Shown here: positions 18,018-27,296 of the stretch, one piece after another
Numbering within the stretch: the first letter of the stretch is position 1
Layout of the letters: every line of letters starts with the position of its first letter
Notes under the pieces: generated by a model
Told to the model about the DNA's origin: nothing
Databases searched by the model: none
Seen by the model: only the letters and a program-made list of their open reading frames with translations
NCBI RefSeq assembly: GCF_001293685.1
Contig: NZ_BCAG01000003.1
Span: 2,108,001 to 2,172,000 of the forward strand
Reading direction: 5' to 3'
DNA length: 64,000 nucleotides
Origin: Desulfatitalea tepidiphila
Lineage (GTDB): Bacteria > Desulfobacterota > Desulfobacteria > Desulfobacterales > Desulfosarcinaceae
Program-made: the position numbers and the translations under genes

Positions 18018-19256
18018 ATGGCTCAAGAACCGGATCGGAAACAGAATCGCGCAGAGAACGGTGATCCCCATCTGGCCGCCGATACAGCTTCGTCGATGCA
18101 GGAAGTCCAGCAGGATCTGCTGGCATGCATGGCGCAAACCTATTTTGAGACCGATCTGAACGGACGGCTCACCCGCTTCAACGACTATGTCTGCCGCTTT
18201 CACGGCCGCACCAGTGACGAGCTGCGCAGCATGAGCTACCGTGACTTCATCCCCACCGACCAGGCCCAGGCCGTCGCCGAGGCCTTTCAGCGCGTTTTCC
18301 AAACCGGTATCCCCTCTCCCATCCTCGAATATGAGGTGATCCGCAAAGACGGCTCGGCGGTCACGGCCCAAACGGTGGTCGCACTGCGCCGGGATGCTTC
18401 CGGAACCCCGGTCGGCTTCTGCGGCATATCCCGGGACGTCACGGCATCAAAACAGATCCAGCGCGCCTTGCACCACAGCGAAGAGAGCCACCGGGCCATC
18501 CTGGAGGCAGCCCCCTATTCCATTGCCATTATGCGCTGTTCGGACTGGACTTACGTCCTGGTGAATCAGGTTTTTTGTCAACGCACGGGTTACAGCAAAG
18601 AAGAGGCGATCGGTCGGACCTCTTCTGAACTGAACCTTTACAATAACCCCAGGGACCGGGGGCGGTTTTTCGAAACCTTTCATCGGGATGGACAAGTGGA
18701 TCGCCTGGAGATCACATTTCAATCCAAGGAGGGCCGCCCTCTGGAAAACCTGGTGTCCGCCCGACCCATCCGGTTCAATGGCGAGGACTGCATCCTGAGC
18801 ATTTCCACGAATATCTCTGACATTAAAAACGCCCAAAGAGCATTGCAGGAAAGCGAAGCGAGTTATCGCACCATATTGCAGGCTGCGCCCTACTCGATCA
18901 CCATATTGCGCATGTCCGACGGTCGATATGTGGAGGTCAACGAGGCCTTTTGCCTTCGTCTGGGTTATCGTCCCGAAGAATCCATCGGACGAACCGTCAA
19001 TGAGCTGCATTTGTTTGAAAATTCAGGAGACTTGAAACGGCTCTTGGAGGTGTTCGGAAAGCAGGAGCGAGTGGACAATATGGAGATCGCCTTCCGCACC
19101 CGCAATGGTACCATTACGACCAGTCTCGTTTCGGCGCGGCCGATCCAATACAAAGGGGAGGCGTGCATCCTGTTCATCACCTCCAATATCGACGCATTGA
19201 AAGAGACCCAACGGGCCCTGGAAGAGAGCGAAGCCCGCTTCCGGGCCGTTTTTTAA
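18018..19256 (+). CDS. Multi-PAS kinase paralogue, N-terminal part ending at an in-frame TAA
   Basis: 412 residues: three complete PAS modules (about 38-155, 165-285, 290-405) and the first residues of a fourth (EESEARFRAVF). The frame then meets TAA at 19254-19256. The same frame continues without interruption after the stop as TAADPIFLNDLQTGRF..., completing the fourth PAS and a kinase core. In related PAS sequences this position is usually Glu (RFRAVFE), so a GAA to TAA change explains the break. Whether it is a real mutation, a sequencing error or a read-through codon cannot be told here. As written, the product is a PAS-only protein without kinase. Confidence 0.85.
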   Translation: MAQEPDRKQNRAENGDPHLAADTASSMQEVQQDLLACMAQTYFETDLNGRLTRFNDYVCRFHGRTSDELRSMSYRDFIPTDQAQAVAEAFQRVFQTGIPSPILEYEVIRKDGSAVTAQTVVALRRDASGTPVGFCGISRDVTASKQIQRALHHSEESHRAILEAAPYSIAIMRCSDWTYVLVNQVFCQRTGYSKEEAIGRTSSELNLYNNPRDRGRFFETFHRDGQVDRLEITFQSKEGRPLENLVSARPIRFNGEDCILSISTNISDIKNAQRALQESEASYRTILQAAPYSITILRMSDGRYVEVNEAFCLRLGYRPEESIGRTVNELHLFENSGDLKRLLEVFGKQERVDNMEIAFRTRNGTITTSLVSARPIQYKGEACILFITSNIDALKETQRALEESEARFRAVF

Positions 19257-19310
19257 ACCGCAGCCGATCCCATTTTTTTAAATGACCTGCAAACCGGCCG
19301 ATTTATCGAT

Positions 19311-20372
19311 GTGAATCAGGCCGCCTGCCGACATCTGGGATACGACAAGGCTGAATTCGCCAGCATCTCGATCGCCGATATCGGCGAACCGCCCTGCGCG
19401 TACCCGGTCACCCATTCTTGCCATCCTCCGACCGGGAGCAAGCCGATGTTCTTCGAGACATCGCATGTGCGAAAAGACGGTTCCAGGGCCGTCGTTGAGG
19501 TCAGCAGCCAGGTAATGGTGCATAAAGGCAAAAAGACGCTGCTCAGCATTGCCCGCGACGTGACCCGCCGTAAAAAGGCCGAGCAGGAGCTTGCCCGGTA
19601 TCATGAAAACCTGGAGCAGATGGTGGCCGAGCGGACGCGGGAACTGGAAGCGGCCCAGGATGAATTGGTCAAGCGTGAAAAACTGGCCGTGCTCGGACAA
19701 CTGACGGCAACCGTCAGCCACGAACTGAGAAATCCCCTGGGCGTCATCCGTTCGTCCAATTTTTACTTACAAAAAAGAATGAAGACCGAAGACGAAAAAG
19801 CCAGGAAGCATTTCCAGCGCATCGAGGATCAAATCACCTTGTGTGAGGCGATCGTCGCCGACCTGCTCGAATATACCCGTGGTCGTCAGGCTTCGATTGT
19901 CAAACAGGAGATTTCCCCGTGGCTGGAACAGGTGGTGGAGCAGGTCGAGGAGCAGGAGGGTATCCCCATCGACCTTGAACTCGCCGGAGCGCTGCCGCCG
20001 GTCCCTCATGATCCGGAGAAGATGCGGCGGGTCCTGATCAATCTCCTGGTGAATGCCGTGCAAGCGGTCAAATCCCGCTCCGAGGCGGCGGATAACGAGG
20101 CGTCGACCTATGAACCGCGCATTGGTGTGAAGTCTTTGATGCGCGATGGCCAATTGGCTATTGAGGTGTCGGACAATGGCATCGGCATGGATGAGGAGAC
20201 GCAGCGCCGCGCCTTCGAGCCCCTGTTTACCACGCGCGCACGCGGTACGGGTATCGGCCTGGCCAATGTCAAAAAAATCATCGAAGAACACGGTGGCCTT
20301 ATTACGATGGAGAGCCGGCCGGGACAAGGCACGAAATTCTCTCTGCTCTTGCCATATACTTCCGGTCATTGA
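19311..20372 (+). CDS. Histidine kinase C-terminal part (downstream half of the broken gene)
   Basis: Same frame as the preceding fragment; the continuous open region begins right after the TAA at 19256. It holds the rest of PAS4, a coiled linker, an H-box [20 protein letters not shown]-box [17 protein letters not shown] and [12 protein letters not shown]. The first possible start is a GTG at 19311 inside the PAS domain with no ribosome binding site, so independent expression is doubtful. Restored, the gene 18018-20372 would encode 784 residues with the architecture of the kinase at 15519. Treat the two fragments as one disrupted gene unless read-through is shown. Confidence 0.75.
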   Translation: MNQAACRHLGYDKAEFASISIADIGEPPCAYPVTHSCHPPTGSKPMFFETSHVRKDGSRAVVEVSSQVMVHKGKKTLLSIARDVTRRKKAEQELARYHENLEQMVAERTRELEAAQDELVKREKLAVLGQLTATVSHELRNPLGVIRSSNFYLQKRMKTEDEKARKHFQRIEDQITLCEAIVADLLEYTRGRQASIVKQEISPWLEQVVEQVEEQEGIPIDLELAGALPPVPHDPEKMRRVLINLLVNAVQAVKSRSEAADNEASTYEPRIGVKSLMRDGQLAIEVSDNGIGMDEETQRRAFEPLFTTRARGTGIGLANVKKIIEEHGGLITMESRPGQGTKFSLLLPYTSGH

Positions 20373-20391
20373 ACAGTTATGAGGAGGCGAC

Positions 20392-21159
20392 ATGGGATTC
20401 AGGATCCTGGTGGTGGACGACAACGAGGCCTATACCGACAGCATCAAGGATATTCTGGAAGATGAAGGGTATGAGGTCGAAACGGCCAACAGCGGCGAGG
20501 ATGCCTGCACTCTCACGGATGACAAGGATTTCGACCTCGTTCTGATGGATATCAAAATGCCGGGCATGAACGGCGTGGAGTGTTTTTTGAACATGAAGGC
20601 GCGCAACCCGGGCATCAAGGTGATTCTCTTCACCGCCTACGCGCTTACCGAACTGATCCAGCAGGCGCTGGATAACGGCGTCCAGATGGTTCTGAAGAAG
20701 CCGTTGAACATGGACAAACTGCACACCGCCATCGAGGCCAACCTGCAGCGACCGGAGGGTGGGTATATCCTGATCGCCGACGACGACCGCGCCTTGTGCG
20801 AAAATCTGTATGAGACCCTCGTCGATTATGGGTACCGGGTGGCCATGGCCTGCAGCCCTCACGATGCGATTCGAGAAGCCGAGCGCCGGCCTTTCGACAT
20901 CCTTTTACTCGATCTGAAGATGCCCGGCCTCAACGGACTCGAAGTCTACCGTCGCATCAAACAGTTCCAACCCAACCTGGTAACGATTCTCATGACCGGT
21001 TATGCCGAAGAGATGAACGAGATGATCGATCAGGCCATTTCGGAGAGTGTCTACACGATGCTGCCGAAACCCATCGATGTCAAACAGCTTCTTAATCTGA
21101 TGGCGCGCGTGGACGAAGATCGCAAATTGGGGATGATCCGCAAACCTGTAACGGAATAG
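20392..21159 (+). CDS. Tandem double-receiver response regulator
   Basis: 255 residues made of two CheY-like receiver domains and no output domain. REC1 has LVVDD, the phosphoacceptor D53 in VLMDIKMPGMNG and a late LKKP. REC2 (from about 124) has IADDD, D174 in LLLDLKMPGLNG and LPKP. GAGGAGG precedes the ATG by about five bases. It lies 19 bases after the broken kinase gene and 13 bases before the hybrid kinase. It probably works as a phosphorelay intermediate or phosphate sink for this array. Confidence 0.92.
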   Translation: MGFRILVVDDNEAYTDSIKDILEDEGYEVETANSGEDACTLTDDKDFDLVLMDIKMPGMNGVECFLNMKARNPGIKVILFTAYALTELIQQALDNGVQMVLKKPLNMDKLHTAIEANLQRPEGGYILIADDDRALCENLYETLVDYGYRVAMACSPHDAIREAERRPFDILLLDLKMPGLNGLEVYRRIKQFQPNLVTILMTGYAEEMNEMIDQAISESVYTMLPKPIDVKQLLNLMARVDEDRKLGMIRKPVTE

Positions 21160-21172
21160 TGGAGTAGGCGCG

Positions 21173-23083
21173 ATGCTCAAGACCATCCTGATTGTCGATG
21201 ATGACGAAGCCATGGCGGACAATCTTTGCGACATTCTGAGCGACGAGGGATACGATCCGATCATGGCCAACACCTGCACGGACGCACTGGCACAGGCCGA
21301 TACGCGCCATCCGCAGGTGGCGCTGCTCGATCTGAAATTGCCCGATGACACCGGCATCAACCTGCTGGCGAAACTCAAAGAGAAAAACCCGGACTGTGTC
21401 TGTGCCCTGATGACCGCTTTCGCCGATGTGGATTCGGCCGTCACCGCCTTGGAAAAAGGGGCTTTTCACTACCTGCAGAAACCGGTTCGGCCCATCGAGC
21501 TGATCAATCTGCTCGAACGGATTTTCGAAACCATTCAAATTCGTGAAGATAAACGCATCGCCGAAGAACGATTGAGAGACAGCGAAAGACGCTTCCGGAC
21601 CATTTTCGAAAGCGCCCAGGATGCGATCTTTCTAAAAGACGCCGATCTTAGATACACCCTCGTCAACCCGGCCATGGAGAGACTCTACGGGCTCAAGGCC
21701 GATGATTTTTGCGGGCAGACCGATGAGCAGCTTTTTGGTGAGGAAAAGGGAAACCAGACCCGAAATATCGAAACTCGCGTGCTCCAGGGAGAAATCGTGG
21801 AAGAAGAGATGAAACTCGTTCGGGACACCACCAAGATCTTCCACAGCATCAAGGTGCCGCTGCCAGGTCAGGACGGGGACACCGGGGGCATCTGCGGCTT
21901 TGTGCGCGACATTTCCATCACCAAGCATCTCGAGGCCCAGTTACTGCAAGCCCAGAAAATGGAAGCCATCGGCACCCTGGCCGGAGGCATCTCCCACGAT
22001 TTCAACAATTTGCTCCAAGCCATCCTGGGTTATGCGCAAATGCTGCTCATGGACAAAAACGTCCCGCCTGCCAACGCGGCCAAGCTGAGGGAGATCGAAA
22101 AGGCCGCCCAGCGCGCCACGGAACTCACCTCCCAACTGCTGGCCTTCAGCCGCAAGATGGAGATCCACCCCCGGCCCGTCGATTTGAACCAGGTCGTGCT
22201 GCAGGTCGAAAAACTGCTCAAGCGCACCATTCCAAAAATGATCAATATCGAGTTAAGGTTGACCGATTCCGTGCTGACGGTCAATGCCGATCCAGGCCAG
22301 GTCGAGCAAGTGCTGCTCAATATCGGCGTCAACGCCCGCGACGCCATGCCCGACGGCGGCCGTCTGATCATCGAAACGGAAAATGTGACGCAGGACACGG
22401 CCCTGGGAAGACTCCATCTGGGCGATGTGGGCGGTGAATATGTCCGGCTCTCCATCGCCGATAATGGACAGGGCATGACCGAAGAGGTACGCCAGCACAT
22501 CTTCGAACCCTTTTACACCACCAAACAGCCGGGCAAGGGGACAGGGCTGGGACTCGCCATGGCCTATGGCATCATCCACAACCATGGCGGTCATATTCTC
22601 TGTGAGAGTCAACCAGGCAACGGCACGACCTTCTATATCTATCTTCCCGCCATCAAAATGGCCACCGTCAGGCCGGTTGCCACCCGGGAGGATCCCATCC
22701 AGAGGGGCAGCGGCGAAACCATTCTGGTCGTGGACGACGAGGAATTTTTAAGAGAACTGGCCAGGGACATGCTATCCAACAACGGCTACCAGGTGATCAC
22801 GGCCGGAAGCGGCGAAAGCGGATTGTCGCTGTACCGGGAAAAAAGCGATGCCATCGCGCTGGTCATTTTGGACCTGATCATGCCGGGCATGGGCGGCAAG
22901 CACTGCATGGAAGAGATTTTAAACTTCAACCCCGACGCCAAGGTCGTGATCTCCAGCGGCTACAGCATGGAAGATCCTGCCTCGGACGAGGTATTGCAAC
23001 GTGCCCGGGGTTTTATTCAAAAGCCTTACAATTTCAGAAAAATGCTGAAACTGCTGCACGATGTGGTTAAGGATGCGGCATAG
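21173..23083 (+). CDS. Hybrid sensor kinase REC-PAS-HisKA-HATPase-REC
   Basis: 636 residues. N-terminal receiver with D53 ([12 protein letters not shown]), a PAS module at about 140-255 ([19 protein letters not shown]), a HisKA domain with [17 protein letters not shown], an ATPase with [16 protein letters not shown] and [13 protein letters not shown], and a C-terminal receiver starting [10 protein letters not shown] with the phosphoacceptor in [12 protein letters not shown]. The HDFNN H-box differs from the HELRNP type of the upstream kinases. No DNA-binding output occurs anywhere in the array, so its targets lie elsewhere. It converges on cbiB with a 17-base gap. Confidence 0.92.
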   Translation: MLKTILIVDDDEAMADNLCDILSDEGYDPIMANTCTDALAQADTRHPQVALLDLKLPDDTGINLLAKLKEKNPDCVCALMTAFADVDSAVTALEKGAFHYLQKPVRPIELINLLERIFETIQIREDKRIAEERLRDSERRFRTIFESAQDAIFLKDADLRYTLVNPAMERLYGLKADDFCGQTDEQLFGEEKGNQTRNIETRVLQGEIVEEEMKLVRDTTKIFHSIKVPLPGQDGDTGGICGFVRDISITKHLEAQLLQAQKMEAIGTLAGGISHDFNNLLQAILGYAQMLLMDKNVPPANAAKLREIEKAAQRATELTSQLLAFSRKMEIHPRPVDLNQVVLQVEKLLKRTIPKMINIELRLTDSVLTVNADPGQVEQVLLNIGVNARDAMPDGGRLIIETENVTQDTALGRLHLGDVGGEYVRLSIADNGQGMTEEVRQHIFEPFYTTKQPGKGTGLGLAMAYGIIHNHGGHILCESQPGNGTTFYIYLPAIKMATVRPVATREDPIQRGSGETILVVDDEEFLRELARDMLSNNGYQVITAGSGESGLSLYREKSDAIALVILDLIMPGMGGKHCMEEILNFNPDAKVVISSGYSMEDPASDEVLQRARGFIQKPYNFRKMLKLLHDVVKDAA

Positions 23084-23100
23084 ATCGGCAGCCTGGTGAA

Positions 23101-24075
23101 TCATATTAGAGAAAGCACAATGTGCAAGCCCCAGGCCAGGGCAGTGGACAAAAACGCCGAAAAGGTCATGAGCCGGCAGGCAGCGACGATATGACCGGGC
23201 CTGACCGGCCCGTAACCGGCTCCGATGACAGGCTTCTCCACCCTTCGGCCGTGGTAGGAGTTGGGACCGTTCAGCCAGACCGCCAGGGCGCCGGCAAAGG
23301 CCGCCTCGGGTCGGCCGGCATTGGGGCTGCTATGGCGGTGCCCTTCCCGCAAGGCGGTTTTCAGGGCCCGGCGGCCGGCGTCTTTTGAAAGCATTCCGGC
23401 CGCGGCCCCGATGACGAGCACCGACAAGCGAGCCGGAATGTAATTGGCCGCATCGTCGATGCGCGCCGCGATCTTCCCGAATTGAATATAGCGGTCGTTT
23501 TTATATCCCACCATGGAGTCCAGGGTACTGATCATCTTGAAGGCCATTCCCAGAGGGGCGCCGCCGATGGCAATAAAAAGCAAAGGAGACAAAATGCCGT
23601 CCACGAAATTCTCCGCTACGGTTTCCACCGTGGCCCGGGCAATGTCCGGCGCCTGATAATGGTCCACGTCTCGGCTCACGATAAAGGCCAGCTTCCGGCG
23701 GGCCGCGGGAATGGAATCATCGCGCAACACCCTGTACATCTCCATGGCTGCATCGCCGAGCGACCGAATGGAGAGAGCGTAGTAAATCATCGCCACTTCG
23801 CCCGCCCAACCCAGGGCCGGATGAATACCTGACAACACATGCAACACCGATAGCGCGGCCAACCAGGCGGCCGCAATCAAGCCGATGGCGAGCGCCGCAC
23901 CGGCGACACGGTCGTTGGGAATGCGTCTTCGGCACACCGGCTCCATCTTTTCGATGGCCCGTCCCATCCAACGCACCGGATGGGGCCACCCCTGGGGATC
24001 TCCCAGGAGCAGGTCGAGGGCGACGCCGGCCGGCAGCGCAAGCCAGGTCAGAAGGAATGGTGATGGATCCGGCAT
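23101..24075 (-). CDS. cbiB: Adenosylcobinamide-phosphate synthase CbiB
   Basis: A 324-residue multi-pass membrane enzyme that joins adenosylcobyric acid to aminopropanol (phosphate). Family motifs include DLLLGDPQGWPHPVRWMG near the N-terminus, a segment with KLAFIVSRDVD, ATVETVAENFVDGILSPL, and DSMVGYKNDRYI. The ATG at 24075 is chosen; a GTG three codons earlier is possible. It is the last gene of the leftward cobalamin cluster, 43 bases after cobD. Confidence 0.95.
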   Translation of the reverse strand: MPDPSPFLLTWLALPAGVALDLLLGDPQGWPHPVRWMGRAIEKMEPVCRRRIPNDRVAGAALAIGLIAAAWLAALSVLHVLSGIHPALGWAGEVAMIYYALSIRSLGDAAMEMYRVLRDDSIPAARRKLAFIVSRDVDHYQAPDIARATVETVAENFVDGILSPLLFIAIGGAPLGMAFKMISTLDSMVGYKNDRYIQFGKIAARIDDAANYIPARLSVLVIGAAAGMLSKDAGRRALKTALREGHRHSSPNAGRPEAAFAGALAVWLNGPNSYHGRRVEKPVIGAGYGPVRPGHIVAACRLMTFSAFLSTALAWGLHIVLSLI

Positions 24076-24127
24076 GGTGCACACTTCATCGTGTCGATTC
24101 TTCGTTTCTGTTCAAGAGACCGGCTCC

Positions 24128-25207
24128 TCACCGACACGCCAATGCCGAAAGCAAACCCACCACCTTTCGATTGACGTCGGGTTGATTGACGGCAATACGG
24201 ACGAATCGTTCTCCCAGTCCGAAGAAATTGCTGCAGTCGCGAACGAGAACCCGTTCCCGCGCAAAGCGTTCCCAAATCGTGGGAGCATCGAGACCGGGGG
24301 GCGACTCCACCAGGAAGAAGGTCGTCCGGCTCGGGTAGAGCTTCAGGCCCGCTTCGCCGCTTAACTGATCGAAAAACAGGGTTCGCTCGCGAATGATATA
24401 TGCACAGCTCTCGTCCACGAACCGGGCGGTCGATTCGGAACGGGTGGTTATAAAGGCCACCGCCGCCTGGGAGAGACTGTTGAGGCTCCAGGGCACCCGG
24501 GCGTTTCGAAAGCGTTCGGCCAACACGGGAGCGGCGATCAAAAAACCGATACGCAGGCCAGGGAGCCGGAAAAGCTTGGAAAATGAATGCAGGACAATGA
24601 CATTGTTCAGTCCACAGGCCGCCAGGGTCACCGCATCGGCATCGGGCACAAAGCCCAGATAGGATTCGTCGATGACAAAGCGCGTTTCGGGATACCGACG
24701 ACACAAGTCGAGCAGCACGGACCTCGGCAGCAACACGCCGGTCGGATTGTTGGGGTTGCAGATCACCACCGTATCGGCCCTGCCGGCCATTCGATCGAGC
24801 CCTTCCAGATCGACTCGAAATCGATCCTCGGGCGTGGCCAGCAGGTGCTCGAACGGCAATTCGGCCGAACGGCATGCATCCGCATAATCGGCGTAAGTCG
24901 GACCGACGATCAGCACCCGGCGAGAGGCCAATATCCCGAACATCGCATAGATGAACTGGGTCGTGCCGGCACCGGCCACGACCGTTCGTGGATCGACGCC
25001 CAGGTAGCGCGCCATCGACATCTCGATGGTGCGGCTGTCGACTTCCGGCAGCGCACAAACCGTGGCCATCTGCTCTCGCAGGTGGTCGAGCACCCCGGGC
25101 GGGGGGCCCAGCGGATTGATGTTGCTGCTCACATCGGCAATCTCATCGGGCCGGCAACCGAGTCGGTCGGCGAGGCCGTATACATTTCCCCCGTGGCCCT
25201 GGATCAT
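24128..25207 (-). CDS. cobD: L-threonine-O-3-phosphate decarboxylase CobD (HisC-like)
   Basis: A 359-residue PLP aminotransferase-fold enzyme producing (R)-1-aminopropan-2-yl phosphate for the cobalamin linker. Visible features are GHGGNVYG at the N-terminus (a CobD hallmark), SSNINPLGPP, CNPNNPTG, and the PLP lysine in LHSFSKLFRLPGLRIGF. ATG 25207 overlaps the cbiP stop as ATGA; a longer reading from 25234 is unlikely. HisC is the main look-alike, but the N-terminus and context support CobD. Confidence 0.93.
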   Translation of the reverse strand: MIQGHGGNVYGLADRLGCRPDEIADVSSNINPLGPPPGVLDHLREQMATVCALPEVDSRTIEMSMARYLGVDPRTVVAGAGTTQFIYAMFGILASRRVLIVGPTYADYADACRSAELPFEHLLATPEDRFRVDLEGLDRMAGRADTVVICNPNNPTGVLLPRSVLLDLCRRYPETRFVIDESYLGFVPDADAVTLAACGLNNVIVLHSFSKLFRLPGLRIGFLIAAPVLAERFRNARVPWSLNSLSQAAVAFITTRSESTARFVDESCAYIIRERTLFFDQLSGEAGLKLYPSRTTFFLVESPPGLDAPTIWERFARERVLVRDCSNFFGLGERFVRIAVNQPDVNRKVVGLLSALACR

Positions 25208-26757
25208 CCCACGCCCTCCCCTGCCCGGCCGCATTGCAACGAACGCTGCCCGCTGCCCCGGCCGTTCTCCGAGCCACTCCGATAGACGAGATCATCGACG
25301 ATCCTCATATCCAGATATCGTCCCGCATGGTCGGCCAACGCCTCGTAGGCCTGTTCGCGCGCGGCGGGTCCGGGGAGGGCCGCCACACGTATCCGGTCCA
25401 ACCCGACGCCGCCCAGCCAGCGTTTCATGATGGCCGGCGAATCGAACCATCCATGCACATAGGTGCCCAGCACCCGGCCGTCATCGCCGATGCAGCCGTC
25501 CCTGTCGTCGCAGGCTGCGCCGTTTCGGGCAAGGATCCGCAGCAGGGAACGGCCCCCCGTGCAACGCGTCTGCCCCATGTGAATCTCGTATCCCAGGCCC
25601 ACTTCGTCGTCCCAGGCAAAGCGGGTGCGGGTGGTGGTCTTAGGCGCCTTCAACTCGGTTTCCATGGCCAGCAGACCCAGCCCGGGAGTGCTGCCCGGAC
25701 GCCCTTCGATACCGTCCGGATCGCGTACGGCCGTGCCGAGCATCTGGTAGCCGCCGCAGATGCCCAGCAAATGCCCGCCCTTGTCGTGGTAGGCCCGGAT
25801 CGCTTCCCGCCAGCCGCTGGCCGCCAGCCAATCCAGGTCACTGCGGGTATTTTTGGAACCGGGCAGGATGACCGCCGAAAAACGGTCGAGGGGCCGGGGC
25901 CGGTACAAATAGACCAGGGTCACCCCATCCAGCCGCGCGAGCGGATCGAAGTCGGTGAAGTTGGAGATGTGGGGCAACCGTATCACGCCGATGCACGGTC
26001 CCTCACCGGCGACGGTCTCGGGCCGTTCGATGATCACGGCGTCCTCTGCTTCGATGGTGAAGGCCGAAAACCAGGGCAAGACCCCGATGACCGGCCGGTG
26101 GATTTGCGCCTCGATCCAGGAGATCCCATCGCGAAACATCTCGATGTCGCCCCGGAACCGGTTGACGATCACCCCGGCGATCGGCCGGCGCCGCTCTTCC
26201 GGCAGGCAGGCCAGGGTGCCCACGATCTGGGCGAATACGCCGCCGCGGTGGATGTCGGCCACCAGTATGACCGGCGCATCGGCATAACCGGCCATGGCCA
26301 GGTTGACGATGTCGCGATCCATGAGGTTGACTTCTGCGCACGAACCGGCCCCCTCCATGACGATCAGGTCGAAGCGGCGGCGCAGTCGGTCCAGGGCCGC
26401 GCAGGCCACCCCGAAAAGCTGCTCCTTCTGCTCGTGGTACACCCTGGCCGCGGCATTCATGCGGGCCTGGCCGAGCACCACCACCTGCGCGCCGACCTCG
26501 CTGGTGGGCTTGAGCAGGATGGGATTCATGTCCACGTGCGGGGCGATGCCGGCCGCTTCGGCTTGTACGATCTGGGCCCGCCCCATCTCCAACCCGTCGG
26601 GGGTCACCCCCGAATTGTTGGACATGTTCTGCGCCTTGAACGGCGCCACCCTGACCCCTTGCCGCGCATAATGGCGGCACAACGCCGTGGCCACGACGCT
26701 CTTGCCCACGTCCGATCCGGTGCCCAGTATCGCGATACAGGCGGCCTTGGCGTCCAT
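25204..26757 (-). CDS. cbiP: Adenosylcobyric acid synthase CbiP (CobQ)
   Basis: A 517-residue ATP-dependent amidotransferase that amidates the b, d, e and g side chains. The N-terminal synthetase domain has ILGTGSDVGKSVVATALCRHYA and KAQNMSNNSGVTPDG; a GAGSCAEVNLMDRDIVNLAMA stretch follows. The C-terminal class I glutaminase has the nucleophile cysteine in GICGGYQMLG and a late GTYVHGWFD histidine segment. One base separates it from the adenosyltransferase gene upstream. Confidence 0.96.
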   Translation of the reverse strand: MDAKAACIAILGTGSDVGKSVVATALCRHYARQGVRVAPFKAQNMSNNSGVTPDGLEMGRAQIVQAEAAGIAPHVDMNPILLKPTSEVGAQVVVLGQARMNAAARVYHEQKEQLFGVACAALDRLRRRFDLIVMEGAGSCAEVNLMDRDIVNLAMAGYADAPVILVADIHRGGVFAQIVGTLACLPEERRRPIAGVIVNRFRGDIEMFRDGISWIEAQIHRPVIGVLPWFSAFTIEAEDAVIIERPETVAGEGPCIGVIRLPHISNFTDFDPLARLDGVTLVYLYRPRPLDRFSAVILPGSKNTRSDLDWLAASGWREAIRAYHDKGGHLLGICGGYQMLGTAVRDPDGIEGRPGSTPGLGLLAMETELKAPKTTTRTRFAWDDEVGLGYEIHMGQTRCTGGRSLLRILARNGAACDDRDGCIGDDGRVLGTYVHGWFDSPAIMKRWLGGVGLDRIRVAALPGPAAREQAYEALADHAGRYLDMRIVDDLVYRSGSENGRGSGQRSLQCGRAGEGVG

Positions 26758-26758
26758 T

Positions 26759-27274
26759 TTACTTTTCGATCCCTTCGCGGGCCAGAATGCCGCGTCGAAA
26801 ATAGTGCTTGATCTCCTGCATTTCGGTCACCAGGTCGGCCTTCTCGATCACGGCCGGGGGCGCGTTGCGGCCGGTGATCACCAATTCGGTCTCGGGACGC
26901 CGGGCGGCTATCAGGGCCAGCAGGTCTTCCTCGCCCACCAGCCCGGTACCGTAGGCCACGTTGGCTTCGTCGGCGATGACCACATCGAAGTCACCGGAGG
27001 CCAAGGCCCTTTCGATGGCCTTGAGGCCTACGCGCGCGGCGGCAATGTCCTCTTCGCAAGGATTGCCGCGGATAAAGCATCCCCGGCCGAACTGTTCCAG
27101 GGTAATCTTGTCTCCGAATCGCTCCAGGGCCTTGATCTCATTGTAATCGGCATTTTTGATGAACTGTCCGATATAGACCCGCATCCCTGCGCCGGCCGCC
27201 CGCAGGGCCAATCCCAGGGCCGCCGTGGTCTTGCCTTTGCCATTACCCGTGTACACGTGCACATAACCTTCCAT
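26759..27274 (-). CDS. cobO: Cob(I)yrinic acid a,c-diamide adenosyltransferase (CobA/BtuR type)
   Basis: 171 residues. A P-loop adenosyltransferase that attaches the upper adenosyl ligand. It has VYTGNGKGKTTAALGLALRA at the N-terminus, then VYIGQFIKN, VVIADEANVAYGTG and ELVITGRNAP. ATG 27274 was chosen because AAGGAG lies six bases upstream. The in-frame ATG at 27355 would overlap cbiH by 59 bases. Named cobA, cobO or btuR in different organisms. Confidence 0.95.
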   Translation of the reverse strand: MEGYVHVYTGNGKGKTTAALGLALRAAGAGMRVYIGQFIKNADYNEIKALERFGDKITLEQFGRGCFIRGNPCEEDIAAARVGLKAIERALASGDFDVVIADEANVAYGTGLVGEEDLLALIAARRPETELVITGRNAPPAVIEKADLVTEMQEIKHYFRRGILAREGIEK

Positions 27275-27296
27275 AGTCATCTCCTTCCCTTCCGTT

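Noticed and set aside
25234-26811. 525-codon open frame on the plus strand opposite cbiP
   Set aside because: Composition is proline/histidine/arginine-rich with no family match; it is the antisense of a well-supported GC-rich gene.
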